From the NCBI RefSeq assembly GCF_001942405.1, contig NZ_MKKA01000061.1, positions 62,001 to 126,000 on the forward strand: a DNA stretch of 64,000 bases, given 5' to 3'. The DNA is from Ornithinimicrobium sp. CNJ-824. GTDB taxonomy: Bacteria; Actinomycetota; Actinomycetes; Actinomycetales; Dermatophilaceae. Made by a program: the position numbers and the translations under genes. Under the pieces are notes generated by a model. That model did no database searches, was not told where the DNA came from, and worked only from the letters and a program-made list of their open reading frames with translations. Below, piece after piece: positions 26,666 to 35,083 of the stretch. The stretch's first letter is position 1, and the number at the start of each line of letters is the position of its first letter.

Positions 26666-26671
26666 TACCAT
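26666..26671 (+). promoter_or_regulatory. -10 box of the aminopeptidase P gene (leaderless)
   Basis: TACCAT lies 6 nt before the GTG at 26678. No ribosome site precedes the start, in keeping with a leaderless mRNA. Confidence 0.5.
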
Positions 26672-26677
26672 GGCCGG

Positions 26678-28204
26678 GTGAGCGAGAAGCAGCATCAGGC
26701 CGAGCACCGCAACCGCCCCACCGGGGAGGCCTTCCGCGCCTTCATGGGCCAGGACTGGGCCCCCAGGCCCGGGGGCCTGCCGGAGCTGACCGAGGCGGCC
26801 CGGTATGCCGCCGCGCGGCGCCAGGTGGTCTCCGCCGCCTTCCCCGGGGAGCGGCTGGTCGTCCCGGCGGGCGGGCTGAAGGTGCGCAGCAACGACACCG
26901 ACTACGTCTTCCGGCCGCACAGCGCCTTCGCGCACCTGACCGGGCTCGGCGCCGACCGCGAGCCCGACGCGGTCCTCGTCCTGGACCCCGTCCACGAGGA
27001 GGACGGCACGCCGGCCAGGCACGAGGCGGTCCTCTACTTCCTGCCCCTGGCCGACAGGGACAGCACCGAGTTCTTCGCCGACTCCCGGGTCGGCGAGTTC
27101 TGGGTGGGCACTCGTCCCACCCTGGCCTCCGCCGCCGCGGAGCTGGGGGTGGGCACGCGCCCCCTGGGCGAGCTGGAGGACGCCCTGGCCAAGGACGTCG
27201 GGCCGGGCGGGCTGACCCTGCGGGTCGTGCGCGACGCGGACCGGGAGGTGGCCGAGCTGGTGGACCGGGTCCGCGGACGCAGCGGCGCGGTCACGGAGCA
27301 GGACGAGCAGGCGGTGCTGGAGGCCGACCAGGCCCTGGCCCGTTCGTTGTCCACCCAGCGTCTCGTCAAGGACGAGTGGGAGATCCGACAGATGGCCGAG
27401 GCCGTCGAGGCCACGGCCCGGGCCTTCGACGCCGTCGTCGAGCAGCTGCCCGAGGCCGTCGCGCGGGGACGCGGGGAGCGGTGGGTGGAGGGCGTCTTCG
27501 GCCTGCACGCCCGGCACGCCGGCAACGGCGTGGGCTACGACTCCATCGCCGCCGCGGGCGAGCACGCCACGACGCTGCACTGGATCCGCAACACCGGGGA
27601 CCTGCACCCAGGGCAGCTGCTGCTGCTCGACGCCGGGGTGGAGACCGACTCGCTCTACACCGCCGACGTCACGCGGACGGTCCCGGTGGACGGGACCTTC
27701 ACCCCCGCTCAGCGGAAGGTCTACGAGGCGGTGCTCGAGGCCCAGGAGGCCGGGCTGGCGGCCTGCCGGCCGGGCAGCCGGTTCAAGGACGTCCACGCCG
27801 CCGCGATCGAGGTGATCGCCCGGCACCTGCTGGACTGGGGCCTGCTCCCCGACGGGGTCACGCTCGAGCAGACCCTCGACGCGGAGGAGGGGCAGTTCCA
27901 CCGTCGGTGGATGGTGCACGGCACCAGCCACCACCTGGGCATCGACGTCCACGACTGCGCGCTGGCGCTGCGCGAGGACTACGTCGACGGGGAGCTGCGC
28001 GAGGGCATGGTCCTCACGGTCGAGCCGGGGCTGTACTTCAAGTCCGAGGACCTGCGGGTCCCGCCGGAGCTGCGGGGCATCGGGGTACGGATCGAGGACG
28101 ACGTCGTCGTCACCGCCGACGGGTGCCGCAACCTCTCGGCGATGCTGCCGCGGACCGCCGACGAGGTCGAGGCGTGGGTGCGCGCCGGGGGGCGCAGGGA
28201 CTGA
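26678..28204 (+). CDS. pepP: Aminopeptidase P family metallopeptidase (Xaa-Pro aminopeptidase)
   Basis: This 508-residue cytoplasmic enzyme removes N-terminal residues before proline. The N-terminal creatinase-like domain (RSNDTDYVFRPHSAFAHLTG) is followed by the pita-bread catalytic domain with its two-metal site: LLLDAGVETDSLYTADVTRT (two Asp), HGTSHHLGIDVHD (His), VEPGLYFK (Glu) and GIGVRIEDDVVV (Glu). All five ligands are present and length is normal. The GTG at 26678 starts right after a -10 box. It is transcribed away from the ThrE-like exporter; peptide breakdown and amino-acid export could be linked, but that is inference. Confidence 0.93.
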   Translation: MSEKQHQAEHRNRPTGEAFRAFMGQDWAPRPGGLPELTEAARYAAARRQVVSAAFPGERLVVPAGGLKVRSNDTDYVFRPHSAFAHLTGLGADREPDAVLVLDPVHEEDGTPARHEAVLYFLPLADRDSTEFFADSRVGEFWVGTRPTLASAAAELGVGTRPLGELEDALAKDVGPGGLTLRVVRDADREVAELVDRVRGRSGAVTEQDEQAVLEADQALARSLSTQRLVKDEWEIRQMAEAVEATARAFDAVVEQLPEAVARGRGERWVEGVFGLHARHAGNGVGYDSIAAAGEHATTLHWIRNTGDLHPGQLLLLDAGVETDSLYTADVTRTVPVDGTFTPAQRKVYEAVLEAQEAGLAACRPGSRFKDVHAAAIEVIARHLLDWGLLPDGVTLEQTLDAEEGQFHRRWMVHGTSHHLGIDVHDCALALREDYVDGELREGMVLTVEPGLYFKSEDLRVPPELRGIGVRIEDDVVVTADGCRNLSAMLPRTADEVEAWVRAGGRRD

Positions 28205-28226
28205 GCGCCGGTCGACCCGGGCCCGG

Positions 28227-28727
28227 TCAGCCCAGGGGTGCGCCGGGGCGGGAGTCCAGCAGCTCGCGGGCACGCTCCGCGTGCTTGTGCTCAGTGAGCA
28301 CCTCGTAGCGCGTGGCCACCACCTGGGTGACCGAGACGAAGTCGCGGCGGCCCCGGGTCATCGCGTAGCCGATGAGCGCCCAGACGACCCCGAAGAAGGC
28401 CCCGAACGCGACCGCCCCCAGCACGGTGACCAGGGCGTCCCCGGTCGGCGCGAAGAGCGCGAAGATCAGCCCCACGAACAGCCCGAGCCAGACGCCCGAG
28501 GCGACCCCGCCCAGCGCGACGCGCCCGGTCGTCAGCCGGCCGGTGACCCGCTCGACCTGCTTGAGGTCGGTCCCGACGATCATGCACTGGTCGACCGGGA
28601 ACTCCTGGTCCGAGAGGTAGTCGACCACCGCCTGGGCCTCCTCGTAGGAGTCGTGCACCCCCAGGCTCATCGGATACTCGAGGGCCAGCACGGGGCCGGG
28701 TCGGTTCGCTGCGGCTGGTGAGGTCAC
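28227..28727 (-). CDS. General stress protein 17M-like (YflT domain) small membrane protein
   Basis: This 166-residue protein resembles Rv1234-type proteins. The N-terminal half has the YflT/general stress fold (DSYEEAQAVVDYLSDQEFPVDQCMIVG). Two hydrophobic glycine-rich helices follow (ALGGVASGVWLGLFVGLIFAL and LGAVAFGAFFGVVWALIGYAM). The C-terminus (VVATRYEVLTEHKHAERAREL) is soluble. It is probably a stress-related membrane protein; no enzymatic motif. The start is the GTG at 28727, 6 nt after CACAAT, a poor -10. Divergent from the MgtE-N/CBS gene. Confidence 0.82.
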   Translation of the reverse strand: MTSPAAANRPGPVLALEYPMSLGVHDSYEEAQAVVDYLSDQEFPVDQCMIVGTDLKQVERVTGRLTTGRVALGGVASGVWLGLFVGLIFALFAPTGDALVTVLGAVAFGAFFGVVWALIGYAMTRGRRDFVSVTQVVATRYEVLTEHKHAERARELLDSRPGAPLG

Positions 28728-28833
28728 CCCGCCATTGTGCCCCGCTCCCCCGCGCCCGGCGAACCCAAGGGCCCGCACGCCCCGGGGGTGCCGCGGGACC
28801 CGGCGGATCCGGGGCGCCGTCGCCACCGGTCGG

Positions 28834-28839
28834 TATCCT
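28834..28839 (+). promoter_or_regulatory. -10 box of the MgtE-N/CBS gene (leaderless)
   Basis: TATCCT lies 6 nt before the GTG at 28846. This spacing fixes the start codon of the downstream gene. Confidence 0.5.
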
Positions 28840-28845
28840 GCCCCG

Positions 28846-30143
28846 GTGAGCCTTCCCCGCGTCTTCGTCGCCCGGCTGAACGGGATGAGCGTCTTCGACC
28901 CCCTGGGCGACGAGGTGGGCCGGGTGCGCGACGTCCTCGTCACCCTGTCCGGCCGCGTCGGCGGCCAGGGTCCGCGCGTCATCGGTCTGATCGTCGAGGT
29001 GCCCGGCCGACGCCGCGTCTTCGTGCCCATCACGCGGGTGACGGCGATCGACGCGGGCCAGGTGATCACCACCGGTCTGGTCAACATGCGTCGCTTCCAG
29101 CAGCGGCCCGGGGAGACCCTCGTCGTCGGGGAGCTCTTCGACCGGCAGGTGACGCTCGTCGACGACGGGCAGCGGGTGCCGGTCGTCGTCGAGGACATCG
29201 CGATGGACCGGCAGCGGGGCGGGGACTGGCGGTTGAGCAAGATCTTCGTGCGCAAGGGGGCGCCGCAGCGCGCCGTGCGTGGGCTGCGGCTGGGCGCCGT
29301 CGCGGCGAGACGCTGCTCGTCGACCCGGACCAGGTGGAGGGCCTGCAGGACGCCGGGCCGGCCCAGGCGGCCACCGCCCTGCTCGAGGCCTACGAGGACC
29401 TCAAGCCGCAGGACCTCGCGGAGGCGATCCACGGGCTCAGCCCCAAGCGTCGGGCCGAGGTCGCCGACGCCCTCGACGACGAGACGTTGGCCGACGTGCT
29501 CGAGGAGCTCCCGGACGACGACCGCCTCGAGATCCTCACGCACCTGGTGGCCGAGCGGGCGGCGGACGTCCTGGAGGTCATGCAGCCGGACGACGCCACC
29601 GACCTGCTGGCCGACCTGCCGGCGGCCACCCAGGAGGAGCTGCTCCAGCTCATGGAGCCCGACGAGGCCGCCGACCTGCGCCGGCTGCTGACCTACGACG
29701 AGAACACCGCCGGCGGTCTGATGACGACCGAGCCGGTCGTCCTGGGCCCGGACGCCAGCATCGCCGAGGCGCTCGCGCTGGTGCGGCGCGAGGAGCTGCA
29801 CCCCGCGATCGCCTCGCTCGTCTACGTCACCCGGCCGCCCCACGAGACGCCGACGGGGCGCCTGCTGGGCAGCGTGCACATCCAGCGCCTGCTGCGCGAG
29901 GCCCCGCACCAGCCGGTCGGGTCCGTGCTCGACGACCTGGACCCCGTCACCCCCCAGGCCAGCCTCGGCGAGGTCACCCGGGCGCTGGCCACCTACAACC
30001 TGGTGGCTCTGCCGGTCGTGGACGCCGAGGGCCGGCTGGTCGGGTCGGTGACCGTCGACGACGTGCTGGACCACATCCTGCCCGACGACTGGCGCGAGGA
30101 GCGGGGAGAGGAGAACGGGCTGACGGAGGTGGCGGATGTCTGA
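28846..30143 (+). pseudogene. MgtE N-terminal and CBS domain protein lacking a transporter domain, one frameshift
   Basis: This corresponds to Rv1232c-type proteins. A PRC-barrel-like first domain (FVARLNGMSVFDPLGDEVG) is followed by the superhelical MgtE N-domain with repeats such as ALDDETLADVLEELPDDD and VMQPDDATDLLADLP, then a pair of CBS domains (ENTAGGLMTTEPVVLGPDAS, NLVALPVVDAEGRLVGSVTVDD). No membrane helices follow, so it may sense magnesium or nucleotides but cannot transport by itself. The next gene encodes a DUF1003 membrane protein whose ATG overlaps this stop by 8 nt, which suggests a complex. The frame breaks near 29305 (one base missing), between GLRLGAV and RGETLLVDPDQ. Confidence 0.85.
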
Positions 30144-30732
30144 GCCGATCCGGCGGGACCGTCCCGGAGGTCGCCCGGCCGACCGGCTCGACCAGCCGCT
30201 GGCCAAGACGAGCCGGTGGACGCTGCCCTCGCGGATGGACCCGGAGAGCTTCGGTGCCTTTGCCGAGCGGTTCGCCCGGTTCATGGGCACGGCGCGCTTC
30301 CTGGTGTGGATGACCGTCTTCGTGGCCGTCTGGGTGGTCTGGAACACCCTCGGCCCGCCGTCGGTGCGGTTCGACCCCTACGCGTTCATCTTCCTGACGC
30401 TCATGCTCAGCCTGCAGGCCTCCTACGCGGCCCCGCTCATCCTGCTGGCCACCAACCGGCAGGACGACCGGGACAAGGTCCAGATGGAGCAGGACCGCGC
30501 CCGCGACGAACGCAACCTGGCCGACACCGAGTTCCTCACCCGCGAGGTCGCCGCGCTGCGGCTGGCCATGCGGGAGGTGGCCACCCGCGACTTCGTCCGC
30601 TCCGAGCTGCGCAGCCTGCTGGAGGAGCTCGTCGAGCGGGATGCGCCCGACGAGGACGAGGGGGCCCGGAGGCGCCCCGGTGGAACGACCGGGGCGGGCC
30701 CGACGGCGGGAGCACCCCGCCGCGACACCTAG
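30136..30732 (+). CDS. DUF1003 family membrane protein
   Basis: This 198-residue protein has two transmembrane helices: FLVWMTVFVAVWVVWNTL and the conserved FIFLTLMLSLQASYAAPLIL. A charged helical tail starts with NRQDDRDKVQMEQDR, a strong DUF1003 signature, and continues as a probable coiled coil to about residue 165. It starts at the ATG at 30136, inside the end of the MgtE-N/CBS gene, so the two are translationally coupled as in mycobacteria (Rv1232c-Rv1231c). The family is suggested to act with the CBS partner in metal homeostasis, but this is not established. Its TAG stop doubles as the start of the mrp -10 box. Confidence 0.9.
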   Translation: MSEPIRRDRPGGRPADRLDQPLAKTSRWTLPSRMDPESFGAFAERFARFMGTARFLVWMTVFVAVWVVWNTLGPPSVRFDPYAFIFLTLMLSLQASYAAPLILLATNRQDDRDKVQMEQDRARDERNLADTEFLTREVAALRLAMREVATRDFVRSELRSLLEELVERDAPDEDEGARRRPGGTTGAGPTAGAPRRDT

Positions 30733-30735
30733 CAT
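30730..30735 (+). promoter_or_regulatory. -10 box of mrp (leaderless), overlapping the previous stop codon
   Basis: TAGCAT includes the TAG stop of the DUF1003 gene and lies 7 nt before the ATG at 30743. This favours 30743 over the earlier in-frame ATG at 30734. Confidence 0.45.
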
Positions 30736-30742
30736 GGGGGGC

Positions 30743-31882
30743 ATGTCCCACCCCAGCACCGACGCCCTCCACGCTGCCCTCGCCACCGTCGACGACCCCG
30801 AGATCCGCAAGCCGATCACCGACCTGGGGATGGTCGAGGCGGTCGACGTGGGCGACGACGGCCGGGTCCGCGTGACGGTGCTGCTCACCGTCCCGGGCTG
30901 CCCGATGAAGGACACGATCACCCGCGACGTCACGGCCGCGGTGTCCAAGGTCGAGCACGTCACGGGCGTCGACGTGCAGCTGGGCGTCATGAGCGACGAG
31001 CAGCGCGGCGCCCTGCGCGACCAGCTCCGCGGCGGGGCCGCCGAGCGGGAGATCCCGTTCGCGCGGCCCGACTCCCTCACCACCGTGTATGCGGTCGCCT
31101 CCGGCAAGGGAGGGGTGGGCAAGTCCTCGGTGACGGTCAACCTCGCCGCGGCGCTGGCCGCGGAGGGCCTGCGGGTGGGCGTCGTCGACGCCGACATCTA
31201 CGGCTTCTCGGTCCCCCGCATGCTGGGGGTGACCCGTCCGCCCACCCAGGTCGACGACATGATCATGCCCCCGGTCGCCGACCCGGGCGACGTCAAGGTC
31301 ATCTCCATCGGCATGTTCGTCCCCGGCAACCAGCCGGTCGTCTGGCGCGGCCCGATGCTGCACCGGGCGATGCAGCAGTTCCTGGCCGACGTCTACTGGG
31401 GCGACCTCGACGTCCTGCTCCTCGACCTTCCGCCCGGGACCGGGGACATCGCGATCACCGTGGCGCAGCTGCTGCCCAGCAGCGAGCTCATCGTCGTGAC
31501 CACGCCGCAGCAGGCGGCCGCCGAGGTGGCCGAGCGGGCGGGCTCGATCGCCCTGCAGACCCACCAGCGCATCGTCGGGGTCGTGGAGAACATGTCCTGG
31601 CTGGAGATGCCGGACGGCAGCCGCCAGGAGCTCTTCGGCAGCGGCGGCGGCCAGGTCGTGGCCGACTCGTTGAGCCGCTCGATCGGCGCGGAGGTGCCGC
31701 TGCTGGGGCAGGTGCCGCTCGACGTGACCCTTCGCGAGGGCGGGGACACCGGCCGTCCGGTCGTGCTCTCCCACCCGGACTCCCCCGCGGCCACGGCGCT
31801 GCGTGGCATCGCCCGACAGCTGGCCCGGCGTGGTCGCGGCCTGGCGGGGCGCAAGCTGGGGATCACCCCGACCAGCCGCTGA
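30743..31882 (+). CDS. mrp: Mrp/ApbC family Fe-S cluster carrier ATPase
   Basis: This 379-residue P-loop protein carries and transfers iron-sulfur clusters to apoproteins. The N-terminal DUF59/MIP18 domain (ALATVDDPEIRKPITDLGMVE) is followed by a MinD-like ATPase: deviant Walker A GKGGVGKSSVTVNL, VVDADIYGFSVPRMLG, LLLDLPPGTGDIAIT and GVVENMSWLEMPDG. I see no CxxC pair near the C-terminus, where many family members bind the cluster; the actinobacterial branch often lacks it. Cf. Rv1229c. It follows the DUF1003 gene by 10 nt but has its own -10 box. Confidence 0.93.
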   Translation: MSHPSTDALHAALATVDDPEIRKPITDLGMVEAVDVGDDGRVRVTVLLTVPGCPMKDTITRDVTAAVSKVEHVTGVDVQLGVMSDEQRGALRDQLRGGAAEREIPFARPDSLTTVYAVASGKGGVGKSSVTVNLAAALAAEGLRVGVVDADIYGFSVPRMLGVTRPPTQVDDMIMPPVADPGDVKVISIGMFVPGNQPVVWRGPMLHRAMQQFLADVYWGDLDVLLLDLPPGTGDIAITVAQLLPSSELIVVTTPQQAAAEVAERAGSIALQTHQRIVGVVENMSWLEMPDGSRQELFGSGGGQVVADSLSRSIGAEVPLLGQVPLDVTLREGGDTGRPVVLSHPDSPAATALRGIARQLARRGRGLAGRKLGITPTSR

Positions 31883-31924
31883 GGGCCCGCCGGCGAACGT
31901 CGGGGGCAGGCAGGAGCAGGACGC

Positions 31925-32395
31925 TCAGGTCGCGTCCGGGTCGAAGGGCACCGGCAGGGCAGGGTCGAAGCGTCCACCCGTGCCGGTCCCGGCGGCCGTC
32001 CCGGCGGAGGCCGTCGCCGCCGTCCTCCTCACGTCCCCCGCGCGCCCACCGGGCACGGTCGCGCCGCCCCGTGCCGCCTGCCCACGGGCCGTCGCGCCCG
32101 CAGCCGTGGCGCCACCGGCCGCACGGGTGGAGGGGGCCGGCTCGGTGAGCGCCTCCCGCACGATGCGGCGCGGGTCGTACTGCCGGGGGTCGAGCTGGCG
32201 CCAGTCGACGTCCTCGAACGCCGGGCCCATCTCCTGCTTGATCTGCTCCTTGGCCCCCTCGGCCAGGTCACGCACCCGCCGTGCCAGGTCGGCGAGGCGG
32301 GCGGCGTAGTGGGGCAGTCGACGCGGACCGAGGACGACGACGGCCAGCAGCACGAGCAGCATGATCTCGGTGCTCGTGAGATTGAAGAACGTCAC
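31925..32395 (-). CDS. tatB: Sec-independent protein translocase subunit TatB
   Basis: This 156-residue protein is the signal-peptide receptor component of the twin-arginine translocase. The N-terminal membrane helix carries the TatB pattern LTSTEIMLLVLLAVVVLGP, followed by an amphipathic helix (AARLADLARRVRDLAEGAKEQI). From about residue 90 the tail is Ala/Gly/Thr-rich and disordered. Start is the GTG at 32395. Position directly after the HtrA-like protease, and downstream of sigE, matches Rv1224 and supports TatB over TatA. TatA and TatC are not in the window. Confidence 0.9.
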   Translation of the reverse strand: MTFFNLTSTEIMLLVLLAVVVLGPRRLPHYAARLADLARRVRDLAEGAKEQIKQEMGPAFEDVDWRQLDPRQYDPRRIVREALTEPAPSTRAAGGATAAGATARGQAARGGATVPGGRAGDVRRTAATASAGTAAGTGTGGRFDPALPVPFDPDAT

Positions 32396-32469
32396 GCCTC
32401 TCCTCGTCCCGGTGCCCGGCGACCCACCCTGGGAGCCCGGTCACAGCCTACCCAGCCGCGACCGGCGCC

Positions 32470-33591
32470 CTAGCCCCCGGAACCGGCCAGCGTCAGCGTC
32501 ACCGTGCGTTCGTCGCCGTCGGTGCCGCGCAGCCGCATGGTCACGGTGTCCCCGACGGCGTAGGAACGCAGGACGACCAGCAGGTGCTGCGGGTCACGCA
32601 CCGTCGTGCCGTCCACCTGCAGGATGAGGTCGCCGGGGCGCACGCCGGCCTGCTCGGCGGGCCCCCCGGGGACGACGGGCGGGGAGCCCAGGCGTGCCTC
32701 GGTCATCACCTGCGCGCCCTCGCCGGTGTGCTGCAGGTCGATGTGCACCCCCATGACGGGGTGCTCGCTCCGGCCGGTCTCGATGAGCTGGGTCGCGGTC
32801 CGTTCGGCCTGCTCCGCCGGGATCGCGAAGCCCAGACCGATGCTGCCGGCCGGCCCGCCGAAGGTGCTGGTCGGCAGCTGGGCGATGGCCGAGTTGACCC
32901 CGACCACGTGTCCGCCCAGGTCCAGCAGCGGCCCCCCGGAGTTGCCGGGGTTGATGGCGGCGTCGGTCTGGATCGCGTTGATGTAGCTGGTCTCCTCGTC
33001 GCCCCCGGCCACCACCGGCCGGTCGAGCGCGGAGACGATCCCGCTCGTCACGGTGCTGTCCAGTCCCAGGGGAGCTCCGACCGCCACCACGGTCTGGCCG
33101 ACCTGCACGGCCTCGGAGTCGGCGAACGGCAGCGGGGTCAGCCCGTCCCGGTCCACCTTGAGCACGGCGATGTCGTAGACGGGGTCCGACCCCACGACCT
33201 CGGCGGGGAGGGACTCCTGCCCGGGCAGGTCGACGGTGATCTCTCCACCGTCCCCCGCAGGTGCGACCACGTGGTGGTTGGTCAGCAGGTAGCCGTCGGC
33301 ACGGACGACGAACCCCGACCCCTGGCCGTCCTGGCCGTCGTCCCCGAGCGAGATCAGGGCCACGCTCGGCAGGACCGCGCGCGACAGCCCGGTCACGGTG
33401 CCGTCCACGTCCACCGGCGCCGGGACGGGGTCGCGCTGGACGGCCGGTGTGACCGGCGCGGCGGCGTCCGGCTGGTCCGGCTGCAGCTGGTGGGCCAGCA
33501 CTCCCCCGCCGAGGCCGCCGACGAGACCGGCCACCAGGGCCGCCAGCACGATCGCCGGGCTGGTGCGGCGGCTGCGCGCGGGTCGGTGCAT
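32470..33591 (-). CDS. htrA: HtrA-like trypsin-type serine protease with PDZ domain
   Basis: This 373-residue membrane-anchored protease handles misfolded envelope proteins. It has one N-terminal hydrophobic anchor (AIVLAALVAGLVGGLGGGVLA). The chymotrypsin-like domain shows the full triad: His in LLTNHHVV, Asp in YDIAVLKVD and Ser in INPGNSGGPLLD. The C-terminal PDZ domain holds GGPAEQAGVRPGDLILQVDG. The ATG at 33591 is preferred; an in-frame TTG at 33609 is the alternative. The gene follows sigE by fewer than 50 nt, so SigE probably drives its own envelope-stress protease (cf. Rv1221-Rv1223). The anti-sigma gene usually found between them is missing. Confidence 0.92.
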   Translation of the reverse strand: MHRPARSRRTSPAIVLAALVAGLVGGLGGGVLAHQLQPDQPDAAAPVTPAVQRDPVPAPVDVDGTVTGLSRAVLPSVALISLGDDGQDGQGSGFVVRADGYLLTNHHVVAPAGDGGEITVDLPGQESLPAEVVGSDPVYDIAVLKVDRDGLTPLPFADSEAVQVGQTVVAVGAPLGLDSTVTSGIVSALDRPVVAGGDEETSYINAIQTDAAINPGNSGGPLLDLGGHVVGVNSAIAQLPTSTFGGPAGSIGLGFAIPAEQAERTATQLIETGRSEHPVMGVHIDLQHTGEGAQVMTEARLGSPPVVPGGPAEQAGVRPGDLILQVDGTTVRDPQHLLVVLRSYAVGDTVTMRLRGTDGDERTVTLTLAGSGG

Positions 33592-33634
33592 GGGACCCGA
33601 TTCTGCCAACCGTCCGTCGTGCGACGGCTCGCGG

Positions 33635-34300
33635 TCACCCGAGGACCGGAGCGGGCACCCCGGACGGACGGCGCGGGCAGGCCGACGGCGCGGCCGGCGC
33701 GGTGCCGGGGCGACGGTGGGCCAACGACTGGCGCAGGAGGGTCCGGCCGCGGTGGATCCGCGAACGCACGGTGCCCATCTTGACGCCCAGCGTGCCGGCC
33801 ACCTCCTCGTAGGAGAGACCCTCGATGTCCGCGAGGACCACGGCCGCGCGGAACTGCGGCGGCAGCGCCATCAGCGCCTCCTGCACGTCCGGCCCGAGGT
33901 GGTTCATCTCGTAGGCCTCCTCCGGCTGGCCCGCCGGTGCCCGGACCGGAAGCCGGGCGGTGAGCTCCTCGGAGAGGGCGTCGAAGCGCAGACGCTGCCG
34001 CCGCCGCACCCGGTCCAGGAAGAGGTTGGTGGTGATGCGGTGCAGCCAGCCCTCGAACGTGCCGGGCCGGTAGCGGTCCAGGGAGCGGAAGACGCGCACG
34101 AACACGTCCTGAGTCAGGTCCTCGGCCTCGTGCGGGTCGCCGGTGAGCCGGTAGGCCAGGCGGTACACCCGGGCGGAGTGCTCGCGGACGATCTCCTCCC
34201 ACGGCGGGGGGACCCAGGCGGGGTCCCCGTCGGCGGACGAGGTCACGTCCGGGCCCGTGGCGGTGTCGAGGAGCTCGGTGGCGACTCCCTGCTGGCTCAT
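33635..34300 (-). CDS. sigE: ECF RNA polymerase sigma factor SigE
   Basis: This 221-residue group IV sigma factor directs the envelope-stress response. Region 2 is visible as [22 protein letters not shown] with [16 protein letters not shown]. Region 4 is [18 protein letters not shown] followed by [15 protein letters not shown]. The tail after residue 200 is Pro/Arg-rich. The ATG at 34300 is chosen because the 30 codons upstream in the same frame read as non-coding. Genomic order O-methyltransferase (divergent), sigE, htrA, tatB is that of Rv1220c-Rv1224. No zinc-finger anti-sigma gene is present in the 43 nt between sigE and htrA, so regulation of activity must differ or be encoded elsewhere. 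Confidence 0.92.
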   Translation of the reverse strand: MSQQGVATELLDTATGPDVTSSADGDPAWVPPPWEEIVREHSARVYRLAYRLTGDPHEAEDLTQDVFVRVFRSLDRYRPGTFEGWLHRITTNLFLDRVRRRQRLRFDALSEELTARLPVRAPAGQPEEAYEMNHLGPDVQEALMALPPQFRAAVVLADIEGLSYEEVAGTLGVKMGTVRSRIHRGRTLLRQSLAHRRPGTAPAAPSACPRRPSGVPAPVLG

Positions 34301-34376
34301 GGACCCAGGCTGGCAGGGTCGGCTGGGAGAGTGCTGGACGACCACCTCGCGCGACGCCGGACGGACTGCCGGAGCA

Positions 34377-34382
34377 TAAGGT
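34377..34382 (+). promoter_or_regulatory. -10 box of the O-methyltransferase gene (leaderless)
   Basis: TAAGGT lies 6 nt before the ATG at 34389, supporting that start. Confidence 0.5.
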
Positions 34383-34388
34383 GGGGCC

Positions 34389-35020
34389 ATGGCAGCTGCG
34401 AAGGCGTCCTCCCTGGCCTACGCCGAGGACTTCATCACCCCCCACCCGGTCATCGAGCAGGCCCGGCGGCGGGGTGAGGAGCTCGGGGTCCCGCCGGTGA
34501 GCGACGCGACCGGCGCGGCCCTGCGGCTGCTGGCGGCGGCCGTGGGCGCCCGGCACGTCGTCGAGGTGGGCACGGGGGCCGGCAGCTCGGGGCTGTGGCT
34601 GCTGCAGGGGATGCCCCACGACGCATCCTCACCTCGATCGACGTCGAGCCGGAGCACCAGCGCGCGGCCAGGGCGGCGTTCTCCGAGGCCGGCATCCCGC
34701 CCCAGCGCACCCGGGTCATCGGCGGGGACGCCGTGCAGGTCATGGGGCGGCTCACCGACGGCGCCTACGACCTGGTCCTCGTGGACGCCGACGAGGAGAG
34801 CTACCCGGCCTACGTGGACCAGGCCGTCCGGCTGCTGCGGGTCGGGGGCGTGCTCGCCGTGCACGGCATGCTCGGGCACGACAAGGTGGCCGACCCCGCC
34901 AGCCGGGACACGGTGACCACCCTGCTGCGCGACCTGGGCAAGGCGCTGCGCGACGACGACCGGCTGCTGCCCGCGCTGCTGCCCGTCGGCGACGGCCTGC
35001 TCGTGGCCGTCCGCCGCTGA
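34389..35020 (+). pseudogene. SAM-dependent O-methyltransferase (COMT-like), one frameshift
   Basis: This is a class I methyltransferase of the catechol/caffeoyl-CoA type (cf. Rv1220c). The N-terminal part holds EDFITPHPVIEQAR and the SAM-binding motif HVVEVGTGAGSSGLWLLQGM. The next frame continues LTSIDVEPEHQRAARAAF, with the acidic SAM-ribose residue, then the metal-site region YDLVLVDADEESYPAYVDQA and LLRVGGVLAVHGMLGH. The two halves are joined by adding one base near 34615 (between MPHDG and ILTSID). With that correction the protein has a normal length of about 210 residues. Substrate unknown. Confidence 0.87.
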
Positions 35021-35026
35021 CGGACG

Positions 35027-35062
35027 ACGAGGCCCCCGCACCGTCCGGTGCGGGGGCCTCGT
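35027..35062. terminator. Bidirectional terminator hairpin
   Basis: A perfect 17-bp inverted repeat (starting ACGAGGCCCCCGCACCG, ending in its exact complement) with a 2-nt centre lies between the converging O-methyltransferase and DUF3117 genes. No T-run follows on either strand. Confidence 0.75.
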
Positions 35063-35083
35063 GCACAGCTGGGTGCGGCCGCG

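Noticed and set aside
33601..33640. Tiny anti-sigma gene between sigE and htrA.
   Set aside because: Only about 25-43 nt are available and they contain just a short CCGTCG/CGACGG hairpin.
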